In this document: positions 15,991 to 23,690 of the stretch, piece by piece
Layout: each line of letters opens with the position of its first letter
Position numbering within the stretch: the first letter of the stretch is position 1
NCBI RefSeq assembly: GCF_007362775.1
Contig: NZ_CP041692.1
Coordinates: 248,001 to 312,000, forward strand
Direction of reading: 5' to 3'
DNA: 64,000 bases
Origin: Microlunatus elymi
GTDB lineage: Bacteria > Actinomycetota > Actinomycetes > Propionibacteriales > Propionibacteriaceae
Position numbers and translations under genes: made by a program
The notes under the pieces: generated by a model
Seen by the model: only the letters and a program-made list of their open reading frames with translations
Databases searched by the model: none
What the model was told of the DNA's origin: nothing

Positions 15991-16632
15991 TCACCCGGCA
16001 CTGGCCACCACGGTCACCGGCTGTCGCAGGATCGTCCGCAGCTTCGACGGTTCGACCCGGCGGGCGTCGCTGAGGTAGATCTCGTGGTGCCTGCCGGTCA
16101 TCCGCAGTCCGGCGGAGGGGATGAACCGGTCGTGCAGGTCGGCGAGCACCTCCGCTTCGTCGTCGTACGAGCCGATGTGCAGCGTCTGCACCGCGGTACC
16201 CTCACCCAGGCTTGCCAGCCGGAGCTCGGTCAACCTCGGCGCCGAGCCCTTGCGCGCCGCGGTCGCCACTGCGGCCTCGTACAGCTCGGCATCGATCCAG
16301 TCCGGCACCATGATCATCGCCGTCCAACTCCACCGCGACTTGTCCCGGGCCGAGGTGAAGACGCTCAGGTCGTCGGCCCACCACAGCGCCTCCAGCGGAG
16401 GGACGACGTAGTCGCGGCCCAGCCCGGTCCTGCTGGCGAACTTCACCGCGTACGCGACCGGGAAGAGTGTCGCGATCGCCCCGGCGTAGGCAGCCGACGT
16501 GTTGGGGTCACCGTGGCCGTCGATCATCAGGTACTGCAGCGGCGGCACCTCGACGATCCGAAACTGCCCTTGCCGCGCCCGGTAGCAGTCCAGCGTCTTC
16601 TTGAAATCGATCTTCCCTGCCGGCTGCCTCAC
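15991..16632 (-). CDS. GyrI-like small-molecule-binding domain protein
   Basis: 213 residues from GTG 16632. The N-terminus 'KIDFKKTLDCYRARQGQFRIVEVPPLQYLMIDGHGDPNTSAAYAGAIATLFPVAYAVKF' and the C-terminal 'GRHHEIYLSDARRVEPSKLRTILRQPV' match a widespread single-domain GyrI-like family. GyrI-like (SHS2/BacR effector) domains bind hydrophobic small molecules; the physiological role of stand-alone members is unresolved. Longer in-frame extensions upstream look noncoding. Confidence 0.88.
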   Translation of the reverse strand: MRQPAGKIDFKKTLDCYRARQGQFRIVEVPPLQYLMIDGHGDPNTSAAYAGAIATLFPVAYAVKFASRTGLGRDYVVPPLEALWWADDLSVFTSARDKSRWSWTAMIMVPDWIDAELYEAAVATAARKGSAPRLTELRLASLGEGTAVQTLHIGSYDDEAEVLADLHDRFIPSAGLRMTGRHHEIYLSDARRVEPSKLRTILRQPVTVVASAG

Positions 16633-16778
16633 GCGAGCTGACTCTATCCCGCGGTTTCCCGGCGACGGAGTCCGCGCAGCGCTCAAACCACGCCCATCCG
16701 ACAACGAGTGGTGCGGAGCTGCACGCAGTGAAGATCGGCCGCTGGGGAAGATCGACTGGGAGCCGGGCCGCGGTCCGA

Positions 16779-16988
16779 TCAGTCCGCGCCCTTGAGCATC
16801 GCCGCGGTCAGCACGGTGCCGCCGATACCCCAGCCACCGTCGACGACCTCGTCGACGATCACGAGCGTGTTGGGTCGCGCCACCTCGCCGTAGAGCTCGG
16901 CGTAGAGGTCGGTGGCGCGGTCGATGATCTGCTGCTTCTGCTCGGGGCCGAGAGTTCCGGCGGGAACCTTGAAGTTGGCGAACGGCAT
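16779..16988 (-). CDS. 4-oxalocrotonate tautomerase family protein
   Basis: 69 residues starting MPFANFKVPAGTL, so Pro2 becomes the N-terminal catalytic proline after Met removal. The small beta-alpha-beta fold is complete ('LGPEQKQQIIDRATDLYAELYGE', 'NTLVIVDEV', 'GGWGIGG'). ATG 16988 is preceded by AAGGAG. Family members catalyse keto-enol tautomerisation or dehalogenation. It lies 89 bp downstream of the SDR gene on the same strand and may be cotranscribed. Confidence 0.93.
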   Translation of the reverse strand: MPFANFKVPAGTLGPEQKQQIIDRATDLYAELYGEVARPNTLVIVDEVVDGGWGIGGTVLTAAMLKGAD

Positions 16989-17077
16989 GCTGATCTCCTT
17001 GTGGTGTTGAGTTTCGTCGGTTCGGGTTGTCGCGGTTGAGGTGATGGTGGATCGAGGGTTCCTGGCTGCGTACGTGG

Positions 17078-17884
17078 TCAGCGGCCGATTCTCTCGGGTG
17101 ACAGCTCGGCGTCGTTCGGCTGTTGCGTGCCGTGCGGGTCGAGCTGGTTCAGGGTGGCGACGACTTGGTCGTAGTCGCCGCGAGCCTCGCCGTAGCGGAG
17201 GAACTTGACCCGCTCGACTTGGATCTCGCGGGCGTCGGGCTGGGTCTCGATCAGGTCGACGACCTCGCCGATGAACTCGTCCAGCGGCATCGCGAAGCTG
17301 CTCTCCCGCTGCCCGGGCAGCAGGTCGGTGGCAACCGACGGGGGCTCCAGCTCCAGCACCTTCACGCTGGTGTCGGCGAGTTGCAGGCGGATCGACTCGC
17401 TGAGCATGTGGATCGCGGCCTTGGTCGCGTTGTAGCTGGGCGTCGCCGTGAGCGGGGTGAAGGCCAGCCCCGAGGAGACCGTGACGATGGTGGCGTCCGG
17501 GCGGCCGCGGAGGTGCTCGACGAAGGCCGCGATCAATCGGATGGGCCCGAGCAGGTTGGTGGTGACCGTGGCCTCCGCGTCGGCGAGGAATCCCGGAGTC
17601 GTCCAGTCCTCGACGCGCATGATGCCGGCCATGGTGATCAGGACGTTCAGGTCCGGGTACGCGGACCTGACGTCGGCGGCCGCCCGCCGGATGCTGGCCG
17701 GGTCGGCGGTGTCGATGGTCACGGTGCCGATGCCCGGATGGTCGGTGGCGATCTGCTGGAGCAGCTCGGCCCGGCGACCGCCCACGATGACGGTGTTGCC
17801 CCTCGCCTGCAGGGCGAGTGCAAGGGCCAGGCCGATGCCGCTGGTCGCCCCGGGGATGAAGATGGTGTTGTCATTGATTTGCAC
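17078..17884 (-). CDS. SDR family oxidoreductase (DltE-like)
   Basis: 268 residues. NAD(P)-binding 'IPGATSGIGLALALALQARG', structural 'VLITMAGI' and catalytic Ser/Tyr/Lys in 'TIVTVSSGLAFTPLTATPSYNATKAA' are intact. The C-terminal region is like DltE/short oxidoreductases. GTG 17884 ('VQINDNTIFIPGATSG') is preferred because classical SDRs have only a few residues before the first strand; a TTG at 17896 would add four residues. Divergent from an XRE/MmyB-type regulator, a common arrangement where the regulator controls the oxidoreductase. Confidence 0.92.
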   Translation of the reverse strand: MQINDNTIFIPGATSGIGLALALALQARGNTVIVGGRRAELLQQIATDHPGIGTVTIDTADPASIRRAAADVRSAYPDLNVLITMAGIMRVEDWTTPGFLADAEATVTTNLLGPIRLIAAFVEHLRGRPDATIVTVSSGLAFTPLTATPSYNATKAAIHMLSESIRLQLADTSVKVLELEPPSVATDLLPGQRESSFAMPLDEFIGEVVDLIETQPDAREIQVERVKFLRYGEARGDYDQVVATLNQLDPHGTQQPNDAELSPERIGR

Positions 17885-17896
17885 ACCACGAGTCAA

Positions 17897-17909
17897 CCGA
17901 CATTGTCGG
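17897..17909. promoter_or_regulatory. Candidate operator between SDR and XRE genes
   Basis: CCGACATTGTCGG is a perfect dyad (6-bp arms, one central base) placed in the divergent promoter region 12 bp upstream of the SDR GTG. It is a plausible binding site for the divergently transcribed regulator. Confidence 0.45.
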
Positions 17910-17986
17910 GCTCCCGGCAGAGACCGGTTATCGGGGGATTGCCGGTCCCTGCCTCGGCCGCACGGCGGGGCTGGATAATCGGCGCC

Positions 17987-18832
17987 GTGGATCGAACCGC
18001 GCTCGCCGAGTTCCTGGTGCGTCGGCGCCAGTCGCTGTTGCCGGCCGACGTCGGGCTACCGGCCGGAGCGCGGCGTCGTACCCAGGGGTTGCGCCGCGAG
18101 GAGGTCGCGTTTCTTGCGGCCATGTCCACCGACTACTACACCCGACTCGAACAGCAGCGGGGTCCGCAACCGAGCACGCAGCTGCTCGGCTCGCTGGCGC
18201 GTGCGCTGCGTCTGTCCCCGGACGAACGCGACTACCTGTTCCGCGTCGCCGGTCATGACGCGCCGGACCGGGCGGTTTCGACCCCGTACGTCGCGCCGGC
18301 GTTGATGCGCGTGCTCGACCGCCTCACCGACACGCCCGCCCTGATCCTCTCCGCGCTCGGGGAGACCCTGGTGCAGAACGATCCGGCGCGAGCGCTGCTG
18401 GGCGACCGCACCTCGTACCAGGGGTTCGAACGCAGCGAGATCTACCGGTGGTTCGCATCGCCCGACCACGAACGACGGATGTATCCCGAACACGACCGCG
18501 AACGCGCCGGCCGCGCGCAGGTGGCAACCCTGCGCGCCGCCTACGGTTCGATGGGCCCGCAGTCGCAGGCCGGTGCGCTGGTAGCCGAGTTGTTGCGGAT
18601 CAGCCCCGAGTTCGTCGAGCTTTGGGACAGGCAGGAGGTGGCCCGCAGGTTCGAGGACCACAAGATCCTCATCCATCCCGAGGTCGGCGAACTCGAACTC
18701 GACTGTCAGGCGCTCTTCACCGAGGACCAGTCCCAGGCACTCCTCGTGCTGACCGCCGCACCGCGCAGCGACAGCGAGCAGAAACTGAAACTGCTCGCCG
18801 TCGTCGGTACCCAGCGGTTCAGCAACGCGTAA
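17987..18832 (+). CDS. XRE family regulator with MmyB-like ligand-binding domain
   Basis: 281 residues from GTG 17987. The N-terminal HTH is typical of the MmyB family ('LAEFLVRRRQSLLPADVGLPAGARRRTQGLRREEVAFLAAMSTDYYTRLEQQRG' then 'LARALRLSPDERDYLFRVAGH'). The C-terminal PAS-like MmyB domain runs from ~100 ('LILSALGETLVQNDPARALLG', 'EIYRWFASPDHE', 'RAAYGSMG', 'LILTAAP'-like end). A -10-like GATAAT ends 7 bp before the GTG, which suggests a leaderless mRNA. Probable regulator of the divergent SDR gene. Confidence 0.92.
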   Translation: MDRTALAEFLVRRRQSLLPADVGLPAGARRRTQGLRREEVAFLAAMSTDYYTRLEQQRGPQPSTQLLGSLARALRLSPDERDYLFRVAGHDAPDRAVSTPYVAPALMRVLDRLTDTPALILSALGETLVQNDPARALLGDRTSYQGFERSEIYRWFASPDHERRMYPEHDRERAGRAQVATLRAAYGSMGPQSQAGALVAELLRISPEFVELWDRQEVARRFEDHKILIHPEVGELELDCQALFTEDQSQALLVLTAAPRSDSEQKLKLLAVVGTQRFSNA

Positions 18833-18848
18833 CGCCCCGCCCGGGGCG
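18833..18848. terminator. Hairpin between convergent XRE and dnaB genes
   Basis: CGCCCC (18833-18838), loop GCCC, GGGGCG (18843-18848), directly after the XRE stop and before the convergent dnaB stop at 18897. No T-run on either side; a U-less terminator is possible. Confidence 0.5.
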
Positions 18849-18896
18849 ACCGTCTGTCGCCGGCAGTTGTCGACTTTGCCGGCTGCCTGCTCGGCC

Positions 18897-21479
18897 TCAC
18901 TGATGCATGTCGATGAAGCGGGAGTAGTGGCCCTGGAAGGCGACCGTGATCGTCTTGGTCGGCCCGTTGCGGTGTTTGGCGACATCGAAGTCCGCCTCAC
19001 CGGCCCGCTCGGACTCCTTGTCGTAGATGTCCGGCCGGTTGAGCAAGATCACCATGTCGGCGTCCTGCTCCAGGCTGTTGTGCACGGAAATCCCGTTGGC
19101 GACGAAGTTGTGAGTGCCGAGCACGGTCGCGTCATAGACCGGCTGCCTGCCGAGGGATTCGATCGCGGCAACCTCGTCCCAGAAGACGTCGTTGCTGGCC
19201 TCCAGATGCAGCTGTTGATCATGCAAGAGGTCCGCAACCCGCGCCAGCCGCTGCCGGCTCGGCGCGTGCTTCCACATCGTCGACCCGCAGAAGCTGGTGT
19301 CCATGGCGGTGGCGACCTGGCGATGTGTCGTCGACTGCTCGGTGAGCACCTGCTTGACGTTCAACCAGACGTCCGTCGGGATGGTGTCCACGTTCGTGTT
19401 CGCCTCGATCGAACGCAGCCTGGCGCGCACCTCGGCAACCTGGGCCGAGCGGGCGCCATGCACACCAATCTCGTTGCAGAAGCGCAACTGCTGGTCCACG
19501 CCGTTGATGATCAAGTGATAGCCGTCGCGATACCCGGCCTTCTTGACCGTCTTGATCCGCGTCAGGATCCCGCACCGCAGCAACAGTCGAGCAAGATCAT
19601 CGGTCAGCCGGCGACTGGTGCTGGCGTAGTGGATGCGTCCCTGACCGGCGCGGGCATCCCAGCGGACCGAGCCGTCGGTCGCCCACAGATGTTCGATGAA
19701 GATCCTGATCTGTGGGGTCGGCAGCTTGAACACCCAGTCCGGTACGAACCTTTCGTGACTGCGCAGTCCGAACAGGCCTGATTCGTCCAGATTCGCCTCA
19801 TCGGTGCTGGCGTGGCGGATCGGCTGGCGACGGACGAACGACCCGTCCCCGAGCAGGTGGGCCAGCAGCTTGATCTCGTCGGTGTCGTGGGGCTCGACGT
19901 GCAGCGGGGTCGGCAGGGTCCGGGGCACGGCGAGGCGGCTGCCGGGCGCCAGTTCGGCCAACGGTTGCCAGCCCTGATAGGTCAGGAACGGATGATTGGC
20001 GGTCGCCTCGACCTCACGACCAGATGTCAGCCGCAGTCGGAAGACTTCCTTCGTACCGCTGGGGAAGGCATGCGTCATGGTCCGGGGCACCAGCCGGAGG
20101 TGTTCGTCCAGCGACCAGACCGGAATGTCCGTGATGCCGCCGTTCATCAGCTCACCCAGGGTGACCTCGGCACCCGTGTCGGCGCGTTGGATCCGCGTAC
20201 TCGCGGTCAGGCATCCCGATTCACGAAGGTCGGAGAGCATCGGCTTCTTGTCCCCACCGCGGGTCTCCGGGCCACGGTTCAGCTGGGCCAGCGCGACCAC
20301 CGGGAGCTCGAGCTCCTTGGCCAGCAGCTTCAGCTGGCGGGAGAACTCGGAGACCTCGACCTGGCGGGACTCCACCTTCTTGCCGGAGGTGAGCAGCTGC
20401 AGGTAGTCGATGATGATCAACTTCAGCTCGTGCCGCTGCCGCAACCGCCGGGCCTTGGCCCGGATCTCCATCATGGTCAGGTTCGGCGAGTCGTCGATGA
20501 ACAGCGGCGCCTCGGCCACCTCGCCCATCTTCTTGGCCATCCGCTGCCAGTCGTCGTCGTTCATCTTGCCGTTGCGGATGTGGTTCAGCGGGATCTGCGC
20601 CTCGGCCGACAGCAGCCGCATCACGATCTCGATCTGGCTCATCTCCAGCGAGAAGATCGCCGAGGTGAGGCCGCTCTTGATCGACGCGGCGCGCGCAAGA
20701 TCCAATCCCAGGGTGCTTTTCCCCATCCCGGGCCTGGCGGCAACGATGATCATCTGGCCGGGGTGCATGCCGTTGGTCAGGTCGTCGAGATCGGCGAAAC
20801 CGGTCGGTACGCCGGCCAGCTGGCCGCCGCGGGAGCCGATCGCCTCGATCTCGTCCATGGTCGGCTGCATCAGCTCCGACAGCGACTTGTAGTCCTCGCT
20901 GGTGCGCTTGTCGGTGACCGAGTAGACCTCCGCCTGGGCCCGGTCGACGATGTCGTTGACGTCGCCCTCGGCCGCGTACGACATCTGGCCGATCCGGATC
21001 GAGGCGTCGGCCAGTCGACGCAGGATCGCCTTCTCCCGGACGATCTCGGCGTAGTAGCCGGCGTTGGCCGCAATCGACGTGCTGGCCAGCAGGTCGTGCA
21101 GATAGGGCGCGCCGCCGACCCGGGCGATCTCGCCGCGGCGGGTCAGCTCGGCCGCGACGGTGACGGCATCGGCCGGCTCGCCCCGGCCGTACAGATCGAG
21201 AACGGCGTCGTAGACGAGCTCGTGCGCGGGCCGGTAGAAGTCGGGGCCGCGCAACACCTCGACCACATCGGCGATGGCGTCCTTGCTCATCAGCATCGCG
21301 CCGAGCACCGACTGCTCGGCGATCAGGTCCTGCGGCGGCGTCCGATCACCGGCCGAACTGCGGGGGCTGCGGACGTCCTCGTCACCGTACGGCGCGTTGA
21401 CCTCGGCCAGGCTCACTGAATCCCCCTGCACATTCGTCATCCCACCGGCCGCCGCGTTGTCGGTGGCGACCGCTCGCAT
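18897..21479 (-). CDS. dnaB: Replicative DNA helicase DnaB with in-frame intein
   Basis: 860 residues before splicing, about 481 after removal of the 379-residue intein. The N-terminal helicase-loader/primase-binding domain is at ~45-150 ('PPQDLIAEQSVLGAMLMSKDAI...FYRPAHELVYDAVLDL'). The RecA-like domain has Walker A 'ARPGMGKST', 'SLEMS' (H1a), Walker B 'LIIIDYLQLL' and H4 'LRESG/SLEQDADM'. The intein splits H4. DnaB is the hexameric 5'-3' helicase at the replication fork. ATG 21479 has AGGAG five bases upstream; a later ATG at 21440 lacks one. Upstream lies a gene-free region with DnaA-like boxes rather than the ribosomal genes often found next to dnaB. Confidence 0.97.
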   Translation of the reverse strand: MRAVATDNAAAGGMTNVQGDSVSLAEVNAPYGDEDVRSPRSSAGDRTPPQDLIAEQSVLGAMLMSKDAIADVVEVLRGPDFYRPAHELVYDAVLDLYGRGEPADAVTVAAELTRRGEIARVGGAPYLHDLLASTSIAANAGYYAEIVREKAILRRLADASIRIGQMSYAAEGDVNDIVDRAQAEVYSVTDKRTSEDYKSLSELMQPTMDEIEAIGSRGGQLAGVPTGFADLDDLTNGMHPGQMIIVAARPGMGKSTLGLDLARAASIKSGLTSAIFSLEMSQIEIVMRLLSAEAQIPLNHIRNGKMNDDDWQRMAKKMGEVAEAPLFIDDSPNLTMMEIRAKARRLRQRHELKLIIIDYLQLLTSGKKVESRQVEVSEFSRQLKLLAKELELPVVALAQLNRGPETRGGDKKPMLSDLRESGCLTASTRIQRADTGAEVTLGELMNGGITDIPVWSLDEHLRLVPRTMTHAFPSGTKEVFRLRLTSGREVEATANHPFLTYQGWQPLAELAPGSRLAVPRTLPTPLHVEPHDTDEIKLLAHLLGDGSFVRRQPIRHASTDEANLDESGLFGLRSHERFVPDWVFKLPTPQIRIFIEHLWATDGSVRWDARAGQGRIHYASTSRRLTDDLARLLLRCGILTRIKTVKKAGYRDGYHLIINGVDQQLRFCNEIGVHGARSAQVAEVRARLRSIEANTNVDTIPTDVWLNVKQVLTEQSTTHRQVATAMDTSFCGSTMWKHAPSRQRLARVADLLHDQQLHLEASNDVFWDEVAAIESLGRQPVYDATVLGTHNFVANGISVHNSLEQDADMVILLNRPDIYDKESERAGEADFDVAKHRNGPTKTITVAFQGHYSRFIDMHQ
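19077..20213 (-). other. DnaB intein (379 residues, LAGLIDADG-type homing domain)
   Basis: Residues 423-801 of the precursor. Starts with Cys in 'CLTASTRI' and ends 'GISVHN' followed by extein Ser. Splicing blocks: 'CLTASTRIQ' (A), 'EATANHPFLT' with TxxH (B), 'DATVLGTHNFVANGISVHN' (F/G). The two LAGLIDADG helices are 'LLAHLLGDGSF' and 'FIEHLWATDGSV', each with an acidic residue, so the endonuclease may be active. It is inserted at the G/S junction of the H4 motif, the same site as the Synechocystis DnaB intein. Confidence 0.95.
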
Positions 21480-21731
21480 ATCTCCTGCCGACGAATCACA
21501 TGCCTGTCATTCGCTCTGCCGCCACTCTAGGTTCGGGCCCTGACAGTTCATCCGGCATCGCGTCACCGAGCGTGCTCGATGGACACTCGGATGGGCACGA
21601 CAGGGTCCTGCGAGCAAACCCCGCGGCGCAGGTTGGGGCCGGCCGGTCATCGATCGAGCAGCTGGTCTCAGACGGTCCGCCCGGATGACCGAGCAGCACC
21701 GTACGCCGGTTCGAGGACCCTGAAAAGCCCG

Positions 21732-21989
21732 TTGTCCACAGCCCGTGTGGACAAGATCGGATCCCTTGTGGAGACACGCTTGCTGGTTGTGCACCGGCTG
21801 CGGACAGCGCTGGGGATAACCGAGCACTCACGCCGGAAAAGCGGTTCTGACTAGGTGTAACGCGATCCACGATCGGTGGACGAGAAGAAGTCCGAGCGGC
21901 CGGCAACCGACGGCACGGTCGTCTGCGGCGAGTTGACAGCAGCCGCCTGGTGTGCCTTATCCACGGCGCTTGGGGATAACTGTTGATAA
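21732..21989. promoter_or_regulatory. Cluster of DnaA-box-like sites
   Basis: Two perfect actinobacterial DnaA boxes (TTGTCCACA) face each other at 21732-21740 (+) and 21746-21754 (-), 5 bp apart. Near matches (8/9 to TTATCCACA) are TGGGGATAA at 21811-21819 (-), TTATCCACG at 21957-21965 (+), TGGGGATAA at 21971-21979 (-) and TGTTGATAA at 21981-21989 (-). A weaker match is at 21767-21775. Six good sites in 258 bp far exceeds chance. It could be a DnaA-controlled dnaB promoter, a DnaA-titration site or part of an origin. Confidence 0.65.
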
Positions 21990-22079
21990 CCATGGCCACA
22001 CGCCGATTACTCGCTTTGTCGACATTTGGTGCGGTTGCCGTTGGGCCCGGAGACCCAGCCGCGCGCAGAACCTGCCGGC

Positions 22080-22178
22080 GCGCGCGAAATACCCGGTGCG
22101 GCGGTCGCTATCGCGCGCGGTAGTTACCGCCACCGGGGATTTCGCGCGCAGCTGTACCGCAACGGGGATTTCGCGCGC
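22080..22178. repeat. 19-bp inverted repeat plus third copy
   Basis: GCGCGCGAAATACCCGGTG (22080-22098) and CACCGGGGATTTCGCGCGC (22131-22149) are complementary at 18 of 19 positions. CGGGGATTTCGCGCGC recurs directly at 22163-22178. The element ends ~50 bp before the copper operator. Confidence 0.8.
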
Positions 22179-22227
22179 GACTGTCTGAACGTGGCGTCGT
22201 CGCGACTCCGGGCACCTTCTGGAGGGC

Positions 22228-22246
22228 TACCCCGGTGGGGTATAGT
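22228..22246 (+). promoter_or_regulatory. CsoR-type copper operator overlapping a -10 element
   Basis: TACCCCGGTGGGGTA (22228-22242) is a G-tract dyad like known CsoR operators (TACCC...GGGTA). It overlaps the -10-like TATAGT at 22241-22246, about 30 bp upstream of the csoR start. CsoR without copper would therefore repress its own promoter. Confidence 0.7.
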
Positions 22247-22276
22247 TTCGGGAGTTGGGAGACAGGGGAGAGAGCG

Positions 22277-22624
22277 ATGAGCACACCGTCCACCGCCACC
22301 GCTTCGGCGGCCGCCGGCGAAGCGGAGACCGGGCACAGCCATGGGTATCTGAGCAACAACCACAAGGACGACTACCTCAAGCGGCTGCGGCGGATCGAGG
22401 GACAGGCCCGCGGGCTGCAGCGGATGATCGAGGACGAAAAGTACTGCATCGACATCCTCACCCAGGTCTCGGCGATGACCAGCGCGCTGCAGTCGGTGGC
22501 GCTCGGCCTGCTCGATGATCATCTGGATCACTGTGTCACCGAAGCCGTGCAGTCCGGTGGTGACGAGGCGAACGAAAAGTTGAAGGAAGCGTCCAAGGCG
22601 ATCGCCCGCCTGGTTCGCTCCTGA
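22277..22624 (+). CDS. csoR: CsoR/RcnR family copper-sensing repressor
   Basis: 115 residues. The all-helical DUF156 core is complete: 'YLKRLRRIEGQARGLQRMIEDEKYCIDILTQVSAMTSALQSVALGLLDDHLDHCV'. The Cu(I) ligand set Cys-His-Cys is visible (Cys in EKYC, His and Cys in DHLDHC). The N-terminal tail contains GHSHGY. ATG 22277 follows GGGGAGAG. It lies upstream of a CopZ-type chaperone and under a palindromic G-tract operator, so copper sensing is the best assignment. Confidence 0.92.
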   Translation: MSTPSTATASAAAGEAETGHSHGYLSNNHKDDYLKRLRRIEGQARGLQRMIEDEKYCIDILTQVSAMTSALQSVALGLLDDHLDHCVTEAVQSGGDEANEKLKEASKAIARLVRS

Positions 22625-22737
22625 GACCGTCGCAGCCAGGGTCCGGTAAGTCTGCCCGTCGCTCCTTCATGATCAAGTTTTCATGATCAACTCGAAGTTG
22701 CAGGATCTTCGAATCCCCAGCGTGAAAGGCGAAATTC

Positions 22738-22947
22738 ATGATCAACACTTATTCCGTACGCGGCATGAGCTGTGAGCATTGCGTGCATGCGGTGACCGAA
22801 GAGGTCAGTGCGATCCCCGGCGTCGAGGCGGCCGCTGTCGACCTGGAAGCCGGATCGCTGACGGTGACCAGTGAGCAGCCCATCGATTTCACGCTGATCG
22901 AGGCGGCTGTCGACGAAGCCGGTGACTACACCGTCAGCGCGGCCTGA
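22738..22947 (+). CDS. copZ: Heavy-metal-associated domain protein (CopZ-like copper chaperone)
   Basis: 69 residues, a single HMA ferredoxin-like domain with the metal site 'RGMSCEHCVHAV' (MxCxxC) and the usual 'IPGVEAAAVDLEAGSLTV' strand pair. It follows csoR by 113 bp and presumably shuttles Cu(I) to an exporter encoded elsewhere. The leader contains two extra copies of TTCATGATCAA, the word that also covers the start codon. Confidence 0.93.
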   Translation: MINTYSVRGMSCEHCVHAVTEEVSAIPGVEAAAVDLEAGSLTVTSEQPIDFTLIEAAVDEAGDYTVSAA

Positions 22948-23027
22948 TCACCTTCCGAAGGTCGGCCGATCGACTGCGCGGTCGGCCGATCTCTTCCTGG
23001 TCCGCCGCGACCCGGATGCCGCTGAGA

Positions 23028-23582
23028 TCAGCCCCGCGGCACGCGATAGCGCAATTCCGCGAATACGCCGCCGACCACCCGAGTCCCTGCCAATTCCAAT
23101 GGCGGCGTGCTGATCTTGCGCGGGAGCAGCGGCGCCCCGGAACCGAGGAAGACCGGCGCGACGCTGAGGATGACCTCGTCCAACAGGCCGTGATCATGGA
23201 ACTGGCCGACCAGTTCGCCGCCGCCGACCAGCCAGATGTTCTCCCCGGCCGCCGCCTCGGTCATCGCGGCGTGGATCGGGACGACGTCGCCGGCGGCGAA
23301 GTGCAGGTCCGCTCCGTCGACTGCGGGCAGCTCGCGATGGGTCAGAATCCAGCACGGCTGTCGGTACGGCCACGGTTGCGGGCGGGCGGCATCGGCGTTG
23401 ACGTGGTGGGCGAGAATCCATTCGTACGTGGTCGCGCCCATCGCGATCGCGCCGACCTTCTCGATGAACTCCGGGTAACCCGACTCGTCGCCCTCGTCGA
23501 ACTGGAACAGCCAGTCCAGTGAGTTCTCCGCATCGGCAATGAAGCCGTCGATGCTGGTCGCGGTGTAGTACTGCGTTGCCAT
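23028..23582 (-). CDS. Dihydrofolate reductase/RibD-C family protein
   Basis: 184 residues. 'QYYTATSIDGFIADAENSLDWLF', 'AIAMGATTYEWIL', 'PCWILTHRELP' and 'NIWLVGGGELVGQFHDHGLLDEVILSVAPVFLGSGAPLLP' are characteristic of the RibD C-terminal/DHFR-like reductases widespread in Actinomycetota; true folate reduction is unlikely. ATG 23582 matches the family N-terminus. The frame is open further upstream through a 15-bp tandem repeat, which I treat as untranslated. Confidence 0.9.
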   Translation of the reverse strand: MATQYYTATSIDGFIADAENSLDWLFQFDEGDESGYPEFIEKVGAIAMGATTYEWILAHHVNADAARPQPWPYRQPCWILTHRELPAVDGADLHFAAGDVVPIHAAMTEAAAGENIWLVGGGELVGQFHDHGLLDEVILSVAPVFLGSGAPLLPRKISTPPLELAGTRVVGGVFAELRYRVPRG

Positions 23583-23592
23583 TCCGACAGCC

Positions 23593-23637
23593 TGACACGG
23601 TGCGGGCTGACACGGTGCGGGCTGACACGGTGCGGGC
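23593..23637. repeat. Three exact 15-bp tandem repeats
   Basis: TGACACGGTGCGGGC three times in a row (23593-23607, 23608-23622, 23623-23637), 11 bp upstream of the RibD-like start. Because 15 bp is five codons, the upstream extension of that frame would encode a repeated PAPCQ unit. Confidence 0.95.
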
Positions 23638-23690
23638 GGCGCCTGCCGGGTCGACCTGGTCGGCCCGTACGGACACAACTGCCGGCAGGA

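Larger units (their letters stand above)
21480..22276. other. 797-bp gene-free region upstream of dnaB and csoR
   Basis: Divergent spacer between dnaB (minus) and the CsoR gene (plus). The half next to dnaB holds a cluster of DnaA-box-like sites (21732-21989). The half next to csoR holds GCGCGC-rich inverted and direct repeats (22080-22178) and the copper operator. No ORF in it shows protein-family features. Confidence 0.7.

Noticed and set aside
19812-21419. 535-codon open frame antisense to dnaB
   Set aside because: Composition is typical of a GC-rich shadow frame; dnaB motifs on the other strand are unambiguous.
21732-21989. Calling this region oriC outright
   Set aside because: dnaA and dnaN are not adjacent and no AT-rich unwinding element is apparent; only a DnaA-box cluster is supported.
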